Below are positions 25,860-34,890 of a stretch of 64,000 nt of DNA, piece by piece. The position numbers and the translations under genes are program-made. Origin of the DNA: Lysobacter sp. BMK333-48F3 (GTDB lineage Bacteria > Pseudomonadota > Gammaproteobacteria > Xanthomonadales > Xanthomonadaceae); the NCBI RefSeq assembly GCF_019733395.1, contig NZ_JAIHOO010000001.1, positions 4,196,847 through 4,260,846 on the forward strand. Reading direction: 5' to 3'. The first letter of the stretch is position 1; each line of letters starts with the position of its first letter. Below the pieces are notes generated by a model that saw nothing but the letters and a program-made list of their open reading frames with translations, ran no database searches and was not told the origin of the DNA.

Positions 25860-26303
25860 ATGACCTTGTATTCGCTACTGCTGCGCGTGCTGCTGATCGT
25901 CGCCCTGAGCCTGAACGGCTATGCGACGGCGGCCATGTCCGTGAGCGGAGCGCATGCGATGCACGGCGGACGCGGATCCGATCGCGTTGCCGCACCCGTC
26001 GCGGCCGTCGCCGACGCATCGGCCGCAGCCGAGGCGCAGGCCAGTTGCCATGGCCACGAAGACGGCACCGCGCCGGCACCGACGGCCGTCCCTGAACCGA
26101 CCGCGCCGGACGGCGCGCCCGCCGGCGACGACGATTGCTGCGGACAGGCCTTGTGCCAATGCGATTGCCTGCAGGCCGCGGCGATCGTCCGCATCGCCCT
26201 GCCCTTGCCTGCGCCGCTGGCGGCCGCGGCTCCGGCCCTGCCGGCGGAAACCGGCGCGCCGAACGCCGAATCCAATCGCCTGATCCGGCCTCCCATCGCC
26301 TGA
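25860..26303 (+). CDS. copL: CopL-like copper-responsive leader protein
   Basis: A 147-residue protein with an N-terminal hydrophobic signal (LLLRVLLIVALSLNGYATA), scattered His/Met/Cys residues (SGAHAMHGG, ASCHGHEDG) and a cysteine cluster DDCCGQALCQCDCLQ near residue 92. The end SNRLIRPPIA resembles CopL proteins, which precede copAB in Xanthomonas and are needed for copper-induced expression. It is the first gene after the CueR-type promoter. The biochemical role is unclear; metal binding by the Cys/His cluster is inferred. Confidence 0.8.
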   Translation: MTLYSLLLRVLLIVALSLNGYATAAMSVSGAHAMHGGRGSDRVAAPVAAVADASAAAEAQASCHGHEDGTAPAPTAVPEPTAPDGAPAGDDDCCGQALCQCDCLQAAAIVRIALPLPAPLAAAAPALPAETGAPNAESNRLIRPPIA

Positions 26304-26457
26304 GTCCCGCGCCGGAGCCCACGCTCCGCCACCCGCAGCGCTGCGCGCCACAGGCGTGCGGCCTGCAGCGCCCGTCCGTGGCCGCAGCCGCGCTGCGCTT
26401 GCCCGGACCCGAATGCTTCGCGACACTGCTCGCGACGCTTCCCGCAAGGAAGGTCTG

Positions 26458-28281
26458 ATGAACCGATACTCCCGTTTCGGCGGCAACGACGCCGCGCATC
26501 CGCCCGACGCCGGCCGCCGCCGCTTCGTCGCCGGCCTGGCCGTCGGCGGCCTGGTCGCCGGCAGCGGCCTGTGGCGCAACGCCGCCGCCGCGCCGCTGGC
26601 GACCGCGCCGCAAGTGCTCAGCGGCACCGAATTCGACCTCTCGATCGGCGCCGCGCCGGTCGATTTCACCGGTCGCGTGCGCCAGGCGATCACCGTCAAC
26701 GGCAGCCTGCCGGCGCCGCTGCTGCGCTGGCGCGAAGGCGATACCGTGACCCTGCGCGTGGCCAACCGCCTGCGCGAGGGCATGACCTCGATCCACTGGC
26801 ACGGCCTGATCCTGCCGGCCAACATGGACGGCGTGCCGGGGCTGAGCTTCGACGGCATCCGCCCGGGCGAGAGCTACGTCTACCGGTTCAAGGTCGGCCA
26901 GTCCGGCACCTACTGGTACCACAGCCATTCGCTGTTCCAGGAACAGGCCGGCCTGTACGGCGCGATCGTGATCGACCCGCGCGAGCCGGCGCCGTTCCGT
27001 TACGACCGCGAGCACGTGCTGTTGCTGTCGGACTGGACCGACCTGGACCCGGCGGCGCTGTTCCGCCGGCTCAAGAAGATGTCGAGCTACGACAACTACT
27101 ACAAGCGCACGGTCGGCGATTTCATGCGCGACGCGCGCGAACGCGGCCTGCGCGAAACCCTGCGCGACCGCGGCGAATGGGGGCGGATGCGGATGACCCC
27201 GACCGACCTGTCCGACGTCAACGGCCATACCTACACCTACCTGCTCAACGGCCGCACCCCGGCCGGCAACTGGACCGGCCTGTTCCGGCCCGGCGAAAAG
27301 GTGCTGCTGCGCTTCGTCAACGGCTCGGCGATGACCTACTTCGACGTGCGCATCCCGGGGCTGAAGATGACCGTGGTCGCCGCCGACGGCCAGTACATCC
27401 ACCCGGTCACGGTCGACGAGTTCCGCATCGCCGTAGCCGAGACCTTCGATGTGCTGGTCGAACCCAGCGGCCAGGACGCCTACACGATCTTCTGCCAGGA
27501 CAATGCCCGCACCGGCTACGTGCGCGGCACCCTGGCGGTGCGCGAGGGCCTGCAGGCCGAGGTGCCGCGCAACGATCCGCGCCCGCTGCTGACCATGGAG
27601 GACATGGGTCATGGCGGCATGGGCCACGGCGGACACGACATGGGCGGCATGAAGGGTATGGAGGGCGGCTGCGGCGCCAACATGGGCCATGGCGGCGGCA
27701 TGAAGGGCATGGAAGGCGGTTGCGGCGCCAACATGGGCGGAGGCGATCATGCGAAGCACGGCGCTGCGGCATCGCCGCAGGGCGATCCGCGCCTGATCGA
27801 CATGCGCGCGATGAGCGTCGCGCCCAAACTCGACGACCCCGGCATCGGCCTGCGCGGCAACGGCCGCAAGGTGCTGACCTACGCCGACATGCGCAGCCTG
27901 TTCGACGATCCGGACGGCCGCGAGCCCGGCCGCGAGATCGAGCTGCACCTGACCGGCCACATGGAGAAGTTCGCTTGGTCCTTCGACGGGCAGAAGTTCG
28001 AAGGCGCCGAGCCGATCCGCATGACCTACGGCGAACGTCTGCGGGTGGTGCTGGTCAACGACACCATGATGACCCACCCGATCCATCTGCACGGGTTGTG
28101 GAGCGACCTGGAGAACGAGCGCGGCGAATTCCATCTGCGCAAGCACACCATCGACATGCCGCCGGGGACGCGCCGCAGCTACCGCGTGCGCGCCGACGCG
28201 CTCGGCCGCTGGGCCTACCACTGCCATCTGCTCTACCACATGGAAGCCGGGATGATGCGCGAAGTGAGGGTCGAAGAATGA
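26458..28281 (+). CDS. copA: Copper-resistance multicopper oxidase
   Basis: A 607-residue periplasmic multicopper oxidase. A twin-arginine signal (GRRRFV, residues 19-24) exports it folded. Copper ligands are visible in IHWHG, YWYHSHS, HPIHLHG (540-546) and HCHLLYHMEAGM (588-599, with the type 1 Met). Between domains 2 and 3 (about 381-438) is a Met/His/Gly-rich stretch in which MGHGG and the phrase GMKGMEGGCGANM occur in tandem; such regions bind Cu(I). The enzyme probably oxidises Cu(I) to the less toxic Cu(II) and sequesters copper. Start has a strong AAGGAAGG ribosome site; the stop overlaps copB (ATGA). Confidence 0.95.
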   Translation: MNRYSRFGGNDAAHPPDAGRRRFVAGLAVGGLVAGSGLWRNAAAAPLATAPQVLSGTEFDLSIGAAPVDFTGRVRQAITVNGSLPAPLLRWREGDTVTLRVANRLREGMTSIHWHGLILPANMDGVPGLSFDGIRPGESYVYRFKVGQSGTYWYHSHSLFQEQAGLYGAIVIDPREPAPFRYDREHVLLLSDWTDLDPAALFRRLKKMSSYDNYYKRTVGDFMRDARERGLRETLRDRGEWGRMRMTPTDLSDVNGHTYTYLLNGRTPAGNWTGLFRPGEKVLLRFVNGSAMTYFDVRIPGLKMTVVAADGQYIHPVTVDEFRIAVAETFDVLVEPSGQDAYTIFCQDNARTGYVRGTLAVREGLQAEVPRNDPRPLLTMEDMGHGGMGHGGHDMGGMKGMEGGCGANMGHGGGMKGMEGGCGANMGGGDHAKHGAAASPQGDPRLIDMRAMSVAPKLDDPGIGLRGNGRKVLTYADMRSLFDDPDGREPGREIELHLTGHMEKFAWSFDGQKFEGAEPIRMTYGERLRVVLVNDTMMTHPIHLHGLWSDLENERGEFHLRKHTIDMPPGTRRSYRVRADALGRWAYHCHLLYHMEAGMMREVRVEE

Positions 28282-29357
28282 ACCGCCTTCGTCCGCATGT
28301 TTCCGCATTGAGCCTGGCGCTGTGCGCCGCGGCCCTGGCGCCGGGCTTCGCCGCGGCGCAGTCGGCGCACGCCGGCCACGCACCGCCGCCGGCGGCTGCG
28401 CCCGCGACGCAGTCGGCCGAGGCCGATCGTTCGCAGATGGATCACTCGAAGATGGGCCACGGCGAAGCCGCCCCTGCGCAGCGGGATCGCGCGCAGACCA
28501 AGCATGGCGAGGCCGATCACTCGACGATGGACCACTCGCAGATGAACCACGGCGAAGTCGACCATTCGCAGATGGACCATTCGAAGATGGGCCACGGCGA
28601 GGCCGATCGCCCGCCCGCCGAGCGCAAGGCCGCGGCCGCGGGCGAGCCGCGCGAGCCGATTCCGGTGCCGACCGACGCCGACCGCGCCGCGGCGTTTCCG
28701 CCGCTGCAGCACCATATGCAGCACGCGCCGGCGGTGAATCATTACCTGGTGTTCAACCGGCTCGAATCGGTCGAGGCCGAGCACGGCAGCGCCCAGGCCT
28801 GGGAAGCGCAGGGCTGGATCGGCACCGACACCGACCGGCTGTGGCTGCGCAGCGAGGGCGAGCGCGAGCACGGCGCCACCGAATCGGCCGATCTGGAAGT
28901 GCTGTACGGCCGGGCGATTTCGCCGTGGTGGGACGCGGTGGCCGGCCTTAAGCACGACTTCCGTCCCGAGTCCTCGCAGACCTGGGCCGCGTTCGGCGTG
29001 CAGGGCCTGTCGCCGTACAAGTTCGAAGTCGCCGCGACCGCGTACATCGGCGAATCCGGACGCACCGCGCTCAACCTGGAGGCCGAGTACGAACTGCTGC
29101 TGACCAACCGGCTGATCCTGCAACCCTTGATCGAGGTCGATTTGAACGGCAAGGACGACGCCCGGCGCGGCGTCGGCCGCGGGCTGAGCACGGTCGAGGC
29201 CGGCCTGCGCCTGCGCTACGAGTTCAACCGCCACTTCGCGCCGTACATCGGCCTGAGCCGCGAACGCGCCTTCGGCGATACCGCCGACTACCGGCGCGCC
29301 GACGGCGAGGACGTGGACGACACCCGGTTCGTCGCCGGCATCCGGCTCTGGTTCTGA
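28278..29357 (+). CDS. copB: Copper-resistance outer-membrane protein
   Basis: A 359-residue protein: signal peptide (residues 1-27), then about 80 residues of His/Met/Asp-rich repeats (MDHSKMGHGEA, MDHSQMNHGEV and variants), then the CopB beta-barrel domain from about residue 125 (HHMQHAPAVNHYLVFNRLE onward). It ends in phenylalanine (RLWF), the usual outer-membrane assembly signal. The repeats probably bind copper; the barrel's role in export or sequestration is not settled for the family. Translationally coupled to copA. Confidence 0.93.
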   Translation: MNRLRPHVSALSLALCAAALAPGFAAAQSAHAGHAPPPAAAPATQSAEADRSQMDHSKMGHGEAAPAQRDRAQTKHGEADHSTMDHSQMNHGEVDHSQMDHSKMGHGEADRPPAERKAAAAGEPREPIPVPTDADRAAAFPPLQHHMQHAPAVNHYLVFNRLESVEAEHGSAQAWEAQGWIGTDTDRLWLRSEGEREHGATESADLEVLYGRAISPWWDAVAGLKHDFRPESSQTWAAFGVQGLSPYKFEVAATAYIGESGRTALNLEAEYELLLTNRLILQPLIEVDLNGKDDARRGVGRGLSTVEAGLRLRYEFNRHFAPYIGLSRERAFGDTADYRRADGEDVDDTRFVAGIRLWF

Positions 29358-29367
29358 CGAGGACGCC

Positions 29368-30255
29368 ATGAACAACACGCTACGCAACACGCTGCGGCTC
29401 GGCGCCGCGGCGACGGTCGCGCTCGGCCTCGGCGCGGCCGCGACCTGGGCCGGACTGTACGACGTCGGCGCCGACGCGCCGCATTCGCGCCCGGTCTATG
29501 CCCTGCTCGACTACGCCCGCGAACGTTCGATCGCGGTGCGCGCGCGCGAACTGCAGGTGCCGCCCCTGGACGATCCCGAACGCATCCGCCAGGGCGCCGG
29601 CAATTACGAGGCGATGTGCGCGGGTTGCCACCTCGCGCCCGGCCGCGATCCGACCGAGCTCGCGCGCGGACTGTATCCGGCGCCACCGGACCTGAGCCGG
29701 CACGAGGTCGATCCGGCGCAGGCGTTCTGGACCATCAAGCATGGGATCAAGGCCTCGGGCATGCCGGCCTGGGGCGCGAGCATGGAGGATGCCCATCTGT
29801 GGAATCTGGTCGCGTTCCTGCGCCGGATGCCGGCGATGAACGCCGCGCAGTACCGCGATTGGGTCGAACGCAGCGACGGCCATTCGCACGGCGGCGGCGA
29901 GACCGCCGGCGTGGGGTCCGGCCACGCCGACGCCGGGCACGCGCATCCGGCGCAGGCCGATTCAGCGGGCGCCGGCACAGCGGACCACGCCGCGATGACG
30001 CATCCCGCGGCGAAACCGGCCCGTCCGGCAACGGCCGGTTCGCCGCAGGCGGTGCCGACGACACCGCCGCCGCCCTCGCCCGCCGATACCGGCGCCGCCA
30101 GCGGACACGGGCACGGACACGATGGACACGGCGACGACCCTGCTCATCCGCCCAAGCCCGCGCCGGCTCGCTCCGCCCCGACGACGCCGGCGCAGCCCCC
30201 AAGCGATGTCGAAGCCGTACCGGCCGAGCATGAATCACATTCGCACCGGCACTGA
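29368..30255 (+). CDS. Membrane-anchored cytochrome c with His-rich C-terminal tail
   Basis: A 295-residue protein. An N-terminal hydrophobic anchor (about 10-32) is followed by one class I cytochrome c domain: haem motif CAGCH (84-88) and the axial methionine in GMPAWG (M131). After residue 165 comes a long Pro/Ala/His-rich tail with metal-binding runs such as GHGHGHDGHGDD and HESHSHRH. It starts 10 bases after copB and so belongs to the copper operon. It may take electrons from Cu(I) oxidation by CopA or store metal; both are inference. The tail is an unusual addition to a cytochrome c. Confidence 0.85.
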   Translation: MNNTLRNTLRLGAAATVALGLGAAATWAGLYDVGADAPHSRPVYALLDYARERSIAVRARELQVPPLDDPERIRQGAGNYEAMCAGCHLAPGRDPTELARGLYPAPPDLSRHEVDPAQAFWTIKHGIKASGMPAWGASMEDAHLWNLVAFLRRMPAMNAAQYRDWVERSDGHSHGGGETAGVGSGHADAGHAHPAQADSAGAGTADHAAMTHPAAKPARPATAGSPQAVPTTPPPPSPADTGAASGHGHGHDGHGDDPAHPPKPAPARSAPTTPAQPPSDVEAVPAEHESHSHRH

Positions 30256-30327
30256 ACGCGCCTTCTGGTCCGGGTAACGTCCCGGCCGCGGCGATCCGGC
30301 ATCGCCGCGGCCGACCGGGCGCCGACC

Positions 30328-30357
30328 TTGGGGGCTGCGCGGCCGACAGGCTATGAT
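30328..30357 (+). promoter_or_regulatory. Putative promoter for the 141-residue protein gene
   Basis: TTGGGG (30328-30333) and TATGAT (30352-30357) are separated by 18 bp, 39 bases before the ATG. A good -10 with a fair -35. Confidence 0.45.
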
Positions 30358-30395
30358 CCCCGCAGGACGATCCGGCCCGAGTCGAGGAGCACGCC

Positions 30396-30821
30396 ATGTC
30401 GATCACCTCCAAGGCCCGCCGCGACGCCAAGAAGCGCAAACTCGCCAAGGCCCGCAGCGCACCACCGCCGGGCCCCGGCATCGAGCCGCACGCCGAACTG
30501 CGCGACGACGCCGGCCGCCTGCTCGGCGGCATCGTCCGCCGCGAAGGCGAATGGACCCTGGGCCTGGGCGGCCGCATCGTCGGCGGATCGGAGAGCGCCG
30601 CGCGCGTGCTGGCCCTGCTCGAACGCGCCGCCAGCCTGCATCGCCGCGAAGGCCGCGAGGTCAGCCTGGGCTGCTCGCCGGCGCTGCGCCGCGCCGCCGA
30701 CAGCGAAGTCGCCCAGCGCGGGATCAGCTTCGAGCAGTTCCGCGCCGAACTCGAACGCGAACTGGCGCTGGAAACCGACCCGGACCACGGCGGACTCGAC
30801 GCGGCCGCCGTGCGCCACTAA
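30396..30821 (+). CDS. Conserved cytosolic protein of unknown function
   Basis: A 141-residue protein with a very basic start (SKARRDAKKRKLAKARS), then a compact region with ELRDDAGRLLGGIVRREGEWTLGLGGRIVGG and an acidic helical end. No membrane segment, no signal peptide, and no catalytic motif that I recognise. The basic start could bind nucleic acid. Clear GAGGAG ribosome site and a promoter candidate upstream. It is a single gene between the copper operon and an oxidoreductase. Confidence 0.7.
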   Translation: MSITSKARRDAKKRKLAKARSAPPPGPGIEPHAELRDDAGRLLGGIVRREGEWTLGLGGRIVGGSESAARVLALLERAASLHRREGREVSLGCSPALRRAADSEVAQRGISFEQFRAELERELALETDPDHGGLDAAAVRH

Positions 30822-30900
30822 TTTCACCCGCCGCGGCGATCACCCGGCGCTGACGCCGCAACGGTTTTGCTAGGCGCATGCCCTGCACGCAGCGCCGGTC

Positions 30901-32115
30901 ATGATGGACCTCAAGAGCGGCACGCCGTACTGGGCGATCCGCAACGGCCTGATGCACGCGTTTCCGCCGCTGCGCCAAGACCTGCGCTGCGAGGTCGCGG
31001 TGATCGGCGGCGGCATCAGCGGCGCGCTGATCGCCGACGAACTGGCCGCGCACGGCATCGACACGGCGCTGTTCGAGCAGCGCGACATCGGCTGGGGCAG
31101 CACCGCCGCCAGCACCGCCCTGCTCCAGTACGAAATCGACACGCCCCTGCTCGAGCTGTGCCGGCGCTACGGCGAAGACGCCGCGGCCGCCGCCTACCGC
31201 GCCTGCGCCGAAGCGATCCCGGCGCTGGAGTCGGTCGCGCGCGGGCTGCGCGACGTCGACTTCGCCCGCTGCGACAGCCTGTATTTCGCCAGCAAGCCGC
31301 GCCACCGCACGGCGCTGCGCGACGAGGCCGCCTTGCGCCTGCGCCACGGCCTGCAGTTGCGCTGGCTCGACGAGCAGGCGCTGGCCGCCGACTACGGCTT
31401 GCGCGCGCCGGGCGCGATCCTCAGCGCCTGCGCCGCCCGGGTCGATCCGTATCGCATGACCTTGCGCCTGTTGGCCCGATTGCAGCGGCGCGGGGTCGGC
31501 GTCTACGACCGCACCCGGCTGCAGTTGCTGCGCTCGACCTCGCGCTCGGTCGAGCTGCGCAGCCAGGGCGGCTTGCGGGTGCGCGCCGGCCACGCGGTGG
31601 TCGCCGCCGGCTATGCCGGCCAGCACTGGCTCCGGCAGCGCCTGGCCCGCAACCGCAGCAGCTACGCCTTCGTCACCGATCCGCTCGACGACGCGACGCT
31701 CGGCGGTTTGCGCGACACCCTGGTGTGGGAAACCGCGCGGCCCTACCTGTACCTGCGCGCCACCGGCGACGGCCGCCTGCTGGTCGGCGGCGCGGACGAT
31801 GCGGTCGATCTGCCGGCGCGGCGCGATCGGCGCGTGCCGGGCAAGGCGCGCAAACTGGTCGCCGCGGTCGCGCGGCGTTTTCCCGGGTTGTTGTTGCGGC
31901 CGGCGTTCGCCTGGGGCGGCACCTTCGCCGAAACCGACGACGGCCTGCCCTGGTTCGGCGCGCATCCGCAGCACGGCCCGCGGGTGTTGTTCGCGATGGC
32001 CTACGGCGGCAACGGCATCACCTACAGCATGATCGGCGCGGGCCTGCTGCGCGCGGCGATCGAACGCCGCAAGCATCCGCTGGCGGAGCTGTTCTCGTTC
32101 GATCGTCGAGGATGA
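30901..32115 (+). CDS. FAD-dependent oxidoreductase (DAO family)
   Basis: A 404-residue flavoprotein of the D-amino-acid oxidase/glycine oxidase family. The dinucleotide motif VAVIGGGISGALIADEL is at about residues 33-49, with the acidic ribose-binding residue in ALFEQRD. The late block LPWFGAHPQHGPRVLFAMAYGGNGITYSMIG closes the FAD site. It likely oxidises an amine or amino acid; the substrate is unknown. It is next to, and convergent with, a secreted protein gene (16-base gap). Confidence 0.82.
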   Translation: MMDLKSGTPYWAIRNGLMHAFPPLRQDLRCEVAVIGGGISGALIADELAAHGIDTALFEQRDIGWGSTAASTALLQYEIDTPLLELCRRYGEDAAAAAYRACAEAIPALESVARGLRDVDFARCDSLYFASKPRHRTALRDEAALRLRHGLQLRWLDEQALAADYGLRAPGAILSACAARVDPYRMTLRLLARLQRRGVGVYDRTRLQLLRSTSRSVELRSQGGLRVRAGHAVVAAGYAGQHWLRQRLARNRSSYAFVTDPLDDATLGGLRDTLVWETARPYLYLRATGDGRLLVGGADDAVDLPARRDRRVPGKARKLVAAVARRFPGLLLRPAFAWGGTFAETDDGLPWFGAHPQHGPRVLFAMAYGGNGITYSMIGAGLLRAAIERRKHPLAELFSFDRRG

Positions 32116-32131
32116 GATTAAGGCGCGCCGC

Positions 32132-32773
32132 TCAGCGCACGGCGGCTTCGAATTCGGCGAAGGCCGGCCGGTCTTGCGCGGCCGCGTGCACGCGGGCCAG
32201 CCGGTAGCCGCGGCCATCGGCTTCGACGGTCGCGCCGAGCGCGATGCGCTGGCGCCGCACCTGGGCCGGCGGCGCCGAGGCCAGAGTGAACTCCGCCGGC
32301 CAGTGGATCCATTCCAGCGAGCCGTCGGCCGCGTCCAGGGCTTGCACGGCGATCCGCGAGGCGCCGATGCGCGTGCCGCCGTCGCCGGCGAACACCGGAA
32401 TCGATGCGGCGGCATCCACGCAGGGCGAGTCGGAACTCGGCCCCTTGAGCAGCACGGTCGCGCGTTCGCGTTCGTGCGACGGCTCCAGGCGCACGACCTG
32501 GTAGCACTGCGCGCCGGCCACCAGCCACTGGCCGGGCGCGTACTCGGCGGTCGCGGTCCATTCCCGGCCCGGCTCCGGCATCAGCGCCAAGCGCGCGCTC
32601 ATGCGTCCGTCGTCGTGGCGCTCGACGCGCTCGATCGCCAGCGAATGGCCGTCGTCCAGGCGCACGACCGTGCCTTGGCGAATGACCCGGCCGCCGGCTT
32701 CGGCGGCGTCAGCGTGCGGCATGTGCATCGACAGGACCAGGATGGCGGGCAGCAGCCCTTGCGACAGTGTCAT
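32132..32773 (-). CDS. Exported protein of unknown function
   Basis: A 213-residue protein with a signal peptide (residues 1-23, ending HADA). The mature part is beta-rich with no cofactor or catalytic motif that I recognise; two cysteines (AGAQCYQVV and DSPCVDAAA) may form a disulfide. Segments such as GTVVRLDDGHSLAIERVERH and IRIGASRIAVQALD-like repeats suggest a beta-sandwich. Confident as a gene from codon pattern and signal peptide, not in function. Confidence 0.65.
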   Translation of the reverse strand: MTLSQGLLPAILVLSMHMPHADAAEAGGRVIRQGTVVRLDDGHSLAIERVERHDDGRMSARLALMPEPGREWTATAEYAPGQWLVAGAQCYQVVRLEPSHERERATVLLKGPSSDSPCVDAAASIPVFAGDGGTRIGASRIAVQALDAADGSLEWIHWPAEFTLASAPPAQVRRQRIALGATVEADGRGYRLARVHAAAQDRPAFAEFEAAVR

Positions 32774-32872
32774 GGGATCGTCCGGACGGGCGCCGGCGGC
32801 GGCCTCCGCGCGGTCGAGCTTAGGCCAAGCCGCGCGCGGGCGACAAGCGCGGCGCGCGCAGCGTGACCGCGA

Positions 32873-33757
32873 TCACTTGGTCGCCGACGACACGCCGTAG
32901 CTGAACGAATCCATCGCCTCGTCGAACGGGATCTTCTTCACCCCTTCGGTGCCGTGCGGGTTGTACACCTCGACATAGCGCTGGCCGTTCTCTTCCTTGA
33001 CCCCGACCACGGTATAGACGTGCCAGTCGACCAGGCCGTGCTTGGTGGCCACGTCCTTGTTCACGCCCTTGAAGTCGTCGGGCGTGCCGAGCACCACCGC
33101 CTTGCCGCCGTCGAGGTCGCTCTTGAGGTCCTCGAAGCTGTAGTCGTCGGTGTCGATCTGATCGGCGTCGTGGCCGGTCAGCAGGCTCATGATCTCGGCC
33201 GAGTTGCCGCCGTGGTTGATCGCGTCGTAGCCGCCCTTGTACTGGGCGTAGGCCTTCTCGACGATCTTCGGCCAGATCTCGGCCTTCTCGCCCTTGCCGT
33301 TGACGAAGTCGCCCGAGCCGTTGGCGGACTTGTCGGAGAAGTTGCCGTCGACCTTGATCTCGACCTTCTTGTATTCGCCGCCGCCGAAGAAACCGGGGAT
33401 GCCGAGGAAGCCGTTGTCCTTCTCGTAGAAGGTCACGGTGTAAGTGCCGTCGCCGTTGTCGCGCACCGCGTTCTTGACCAGTTCCGGGTTCTTGGCCGCG
33501 ACCGCGCCGATCCCGGCGACCACGTAGCAGTCGTTGAGGCCGCCCTGGGCGATGTCGTCGTAGTCGACCGCATGGCCGTCGCCGGCGCCCTGCTCGAACA
33601 CCTTGGTCTCGCCCTGGATCGGCTTGCAGTCGCCGGTGCCGTCGCAGGCGTTCTTTTTGTCGCCGCCGAGGTTCTGGGCCTGGTCGCCGGGCAGGAAGGG
33701 ATCGAGCGCCTGCAGGGCGCGCTGGCCGATATCGGTGACGGACGAGGTCCAGGACAT
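32873..33757 (-). CDS. Calpain-like cysteine protease (peptidase C2 type)
   Basis: A 294-residue protein with the catalytic triad layout of calpains: QGGLNDCYVVAGIGAV (oxyanion Gln71, catalytic Cys77), GLVDWHVYTVVGV (His246) and VEVYNPHGTEG (Asn266). In animal calpains the matching motifs are QGxxGDCW, GLVxxHAY and RNPWG. There is no signal peptide; residues 1-65 are low-complexity and may be a secretion or regulatory segment. Bacterial calpain-like proteases are uncommon and little studied; this one could act inside the cell or be a secreted effector. Single gene with its own 260-base upstream region. Confidence 0.85.
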   Translation of the reverse strand: MSWTSSVTDIGQRALQALDPFLPGDQAQNLGGDKKNACDGTGDCKPIQGETKVFEQGAGDGHAVDYDDIAQGGLNDCYVVAGIGAVAAKNPELVKNAVRDNGDGTYTVTFYEKDNGFLGIPGFFGGGEYKKVEIKVDGNFSDKSANGSGDFVNGKGEKAEIWPKIVEKAYAQYKGGYDAINHGGNSAEIMSLLTGHDADQIDTDDYSFEDLKSDLDGGKAVVLGTPDDFKGVNKDVATKHGLVDWHVYTVVGVKEENGQRYVEVYNPHGTEGVKKIPFDEAMDSFSYGVSSATK

Positions 33758-33917
33758 GACGCGGCTCCGGATGCGGGGAATGGGCCGAAGCATGCGCGGC
33801 GGCGCGGCGCCTGCCCAGCTAGGGCGTGCCCCATCTCGGGCCGTCCCGAGCGCACCACGGCGGCCTCGCCGCATGCGCCGCAGCGCGGTTCGCAACTCCA
33901 GCCGAGACGATACGAGA

Positions 33918-33939
33918 ACGGGCCGCTTGCGCGGCCCGT
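33918..33939 (-). terminator. Terminator of the OmpA-like lipoprotein gene
   Basis: A 9-bp stem (ACGGGCCGC with its complement) and TTGC loop, 80 bases past the stop of the ompA-like gene in its direction, followed by TTCTCGT. The rest of the 33758-34018 gap should hold the promoter of the calpain-like gene; none was clear. Confidence 0.6.
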
Positions 33940-34018
33940 CGTCGTATCGCTGGTCGGCTGTCCCGCCGGTACTGAGCGGCGACGCTCAGTCGGCGATCCA
34001 GGATCTACGAGCAGGCGT

Positions 34019-34765
34019 TTACGAACGCACCGGCACCAGGGTGATTTCGACCCGGCGGTTCTGCGCCCGGCCGGCCTCGGTGTCGTTGCTGGCGATCGGG
34101 CGGGTCTTGCCGGCGCCGGTGAGGATGAAACGGTCGCGCATCAGGCCCTTGGACATCAGGTAATTGCCGACGCTGCCGGCGCGCTGCTCGGACAGGCGCT
34201 GGTTGACCGCGTCCGTGCCGATGCTGTCGGTGTGGCCGGCGACCTCGACGATGGTCTGGTTGTACTCGGTCAGGGTGCTGGCGACGTTGTCGAGCACCGG
34301 ATAGAACTGCGGGTCGAGATTGGCGCTGTTGAAGGCGAAGGTGATGTTGCTCGGCATGTTCAGGGTGATGTTGTCGCCGTTGCGGACCACGTCGACGCCG
34401 GTGCCGGCCATGCGGTCGCGCAGCGCGCGTTCCTGGCGGTCCTGGTAGTTGCCGATCGCGCCGCCGGCCAAACCGCCGACGCCGGCGCCGATCAGGGCGC
34501 GCTGGCGGCGTTCGGTGGCATCGTCGCCGCTGAGCAGGCCCGCGGCCACGCCGGCCAGGGCGCCGATCAACGCGCCCTTCTGGGTCTTGCTCATCCCGCC
34601 CTGCTGCTGCGGCGGCGGGTTCTGGTTCGGATAGCCCTGGTTCGGATAGGGCTGCTGCTGTCCGCCGTAGTAGCCGCCTCCGCCGGTCGCGCAGCCGGCG
34701 AGCATCGCGGTCATGGTGGCGGCGGCCAGGGCGAGCTTGAGCGTCTTCGAGATCGGGGTTTTCAT
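34019..34765 (-). CDS. OmpA-family lipoprotein with glycine zipper (YiaD type)
   Basis: A 248-residue outer-membrane lipoprotein. The lipobox MLAGC puts the acylated Cys at residue 25. A Gly/Gln/Pro-rich linker leads to a glycine-zipper segment (GALIGALAGVAAGLL and RALIGAGVGGLAGGAIG, about 78-122). The C-terminal OmpA domain (about 130-248) has the peptidoglycan-binding pattern VAGHTDSIGTDAVNQRLSEQ. It tethers the outer membrane to the cell wall. The start is the ATG before KTPISKTLK, which gives the lipoprotein signal. Confidence 0.92.
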   Translation of the reverse strand: MKTPISKTLKLALAAATMTAMLAGCATGGGGYYGGQQQPYPNQGYPNQNPPPQQQGGMSKTQKGALIGALAGVAAGLLSGDDATERRQRALIGAGVGGLAGGAIGNYQDRQERALRDRMAGTGVDVVRNGDNITLNMPSNITFAFNSANLDPQFYPVLDNVASTLTEYNQTIVEVAGHTDSIGTDAVNQRLSEQRAGSVGNYLMSKGLMRDRFILTGAGKTRPIASNDTEAGRAQNRRVEITLVPVRS

Positions 34766-34890
34766 GGCGGTCCTCGGCTGTGGCGGTGTTGCGTGCGCGC
34801 CCAAACTAATCACGCCGCCGTCGCGGGCGGGTGACGAGCGCGCGCGCCGCTGCGCCGCGATTCAGCTTGCCGGGAGGCGCCGCGCGGCGC

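Noticed and set aside
30724..32415. 563-residue - strand frame opposite the FAD oxidoreductase
   Set aside because: Arg/Ala/Gln-rich, no domain, exact shadow of the flavoprotein gene, whose FAD motifs are clear.
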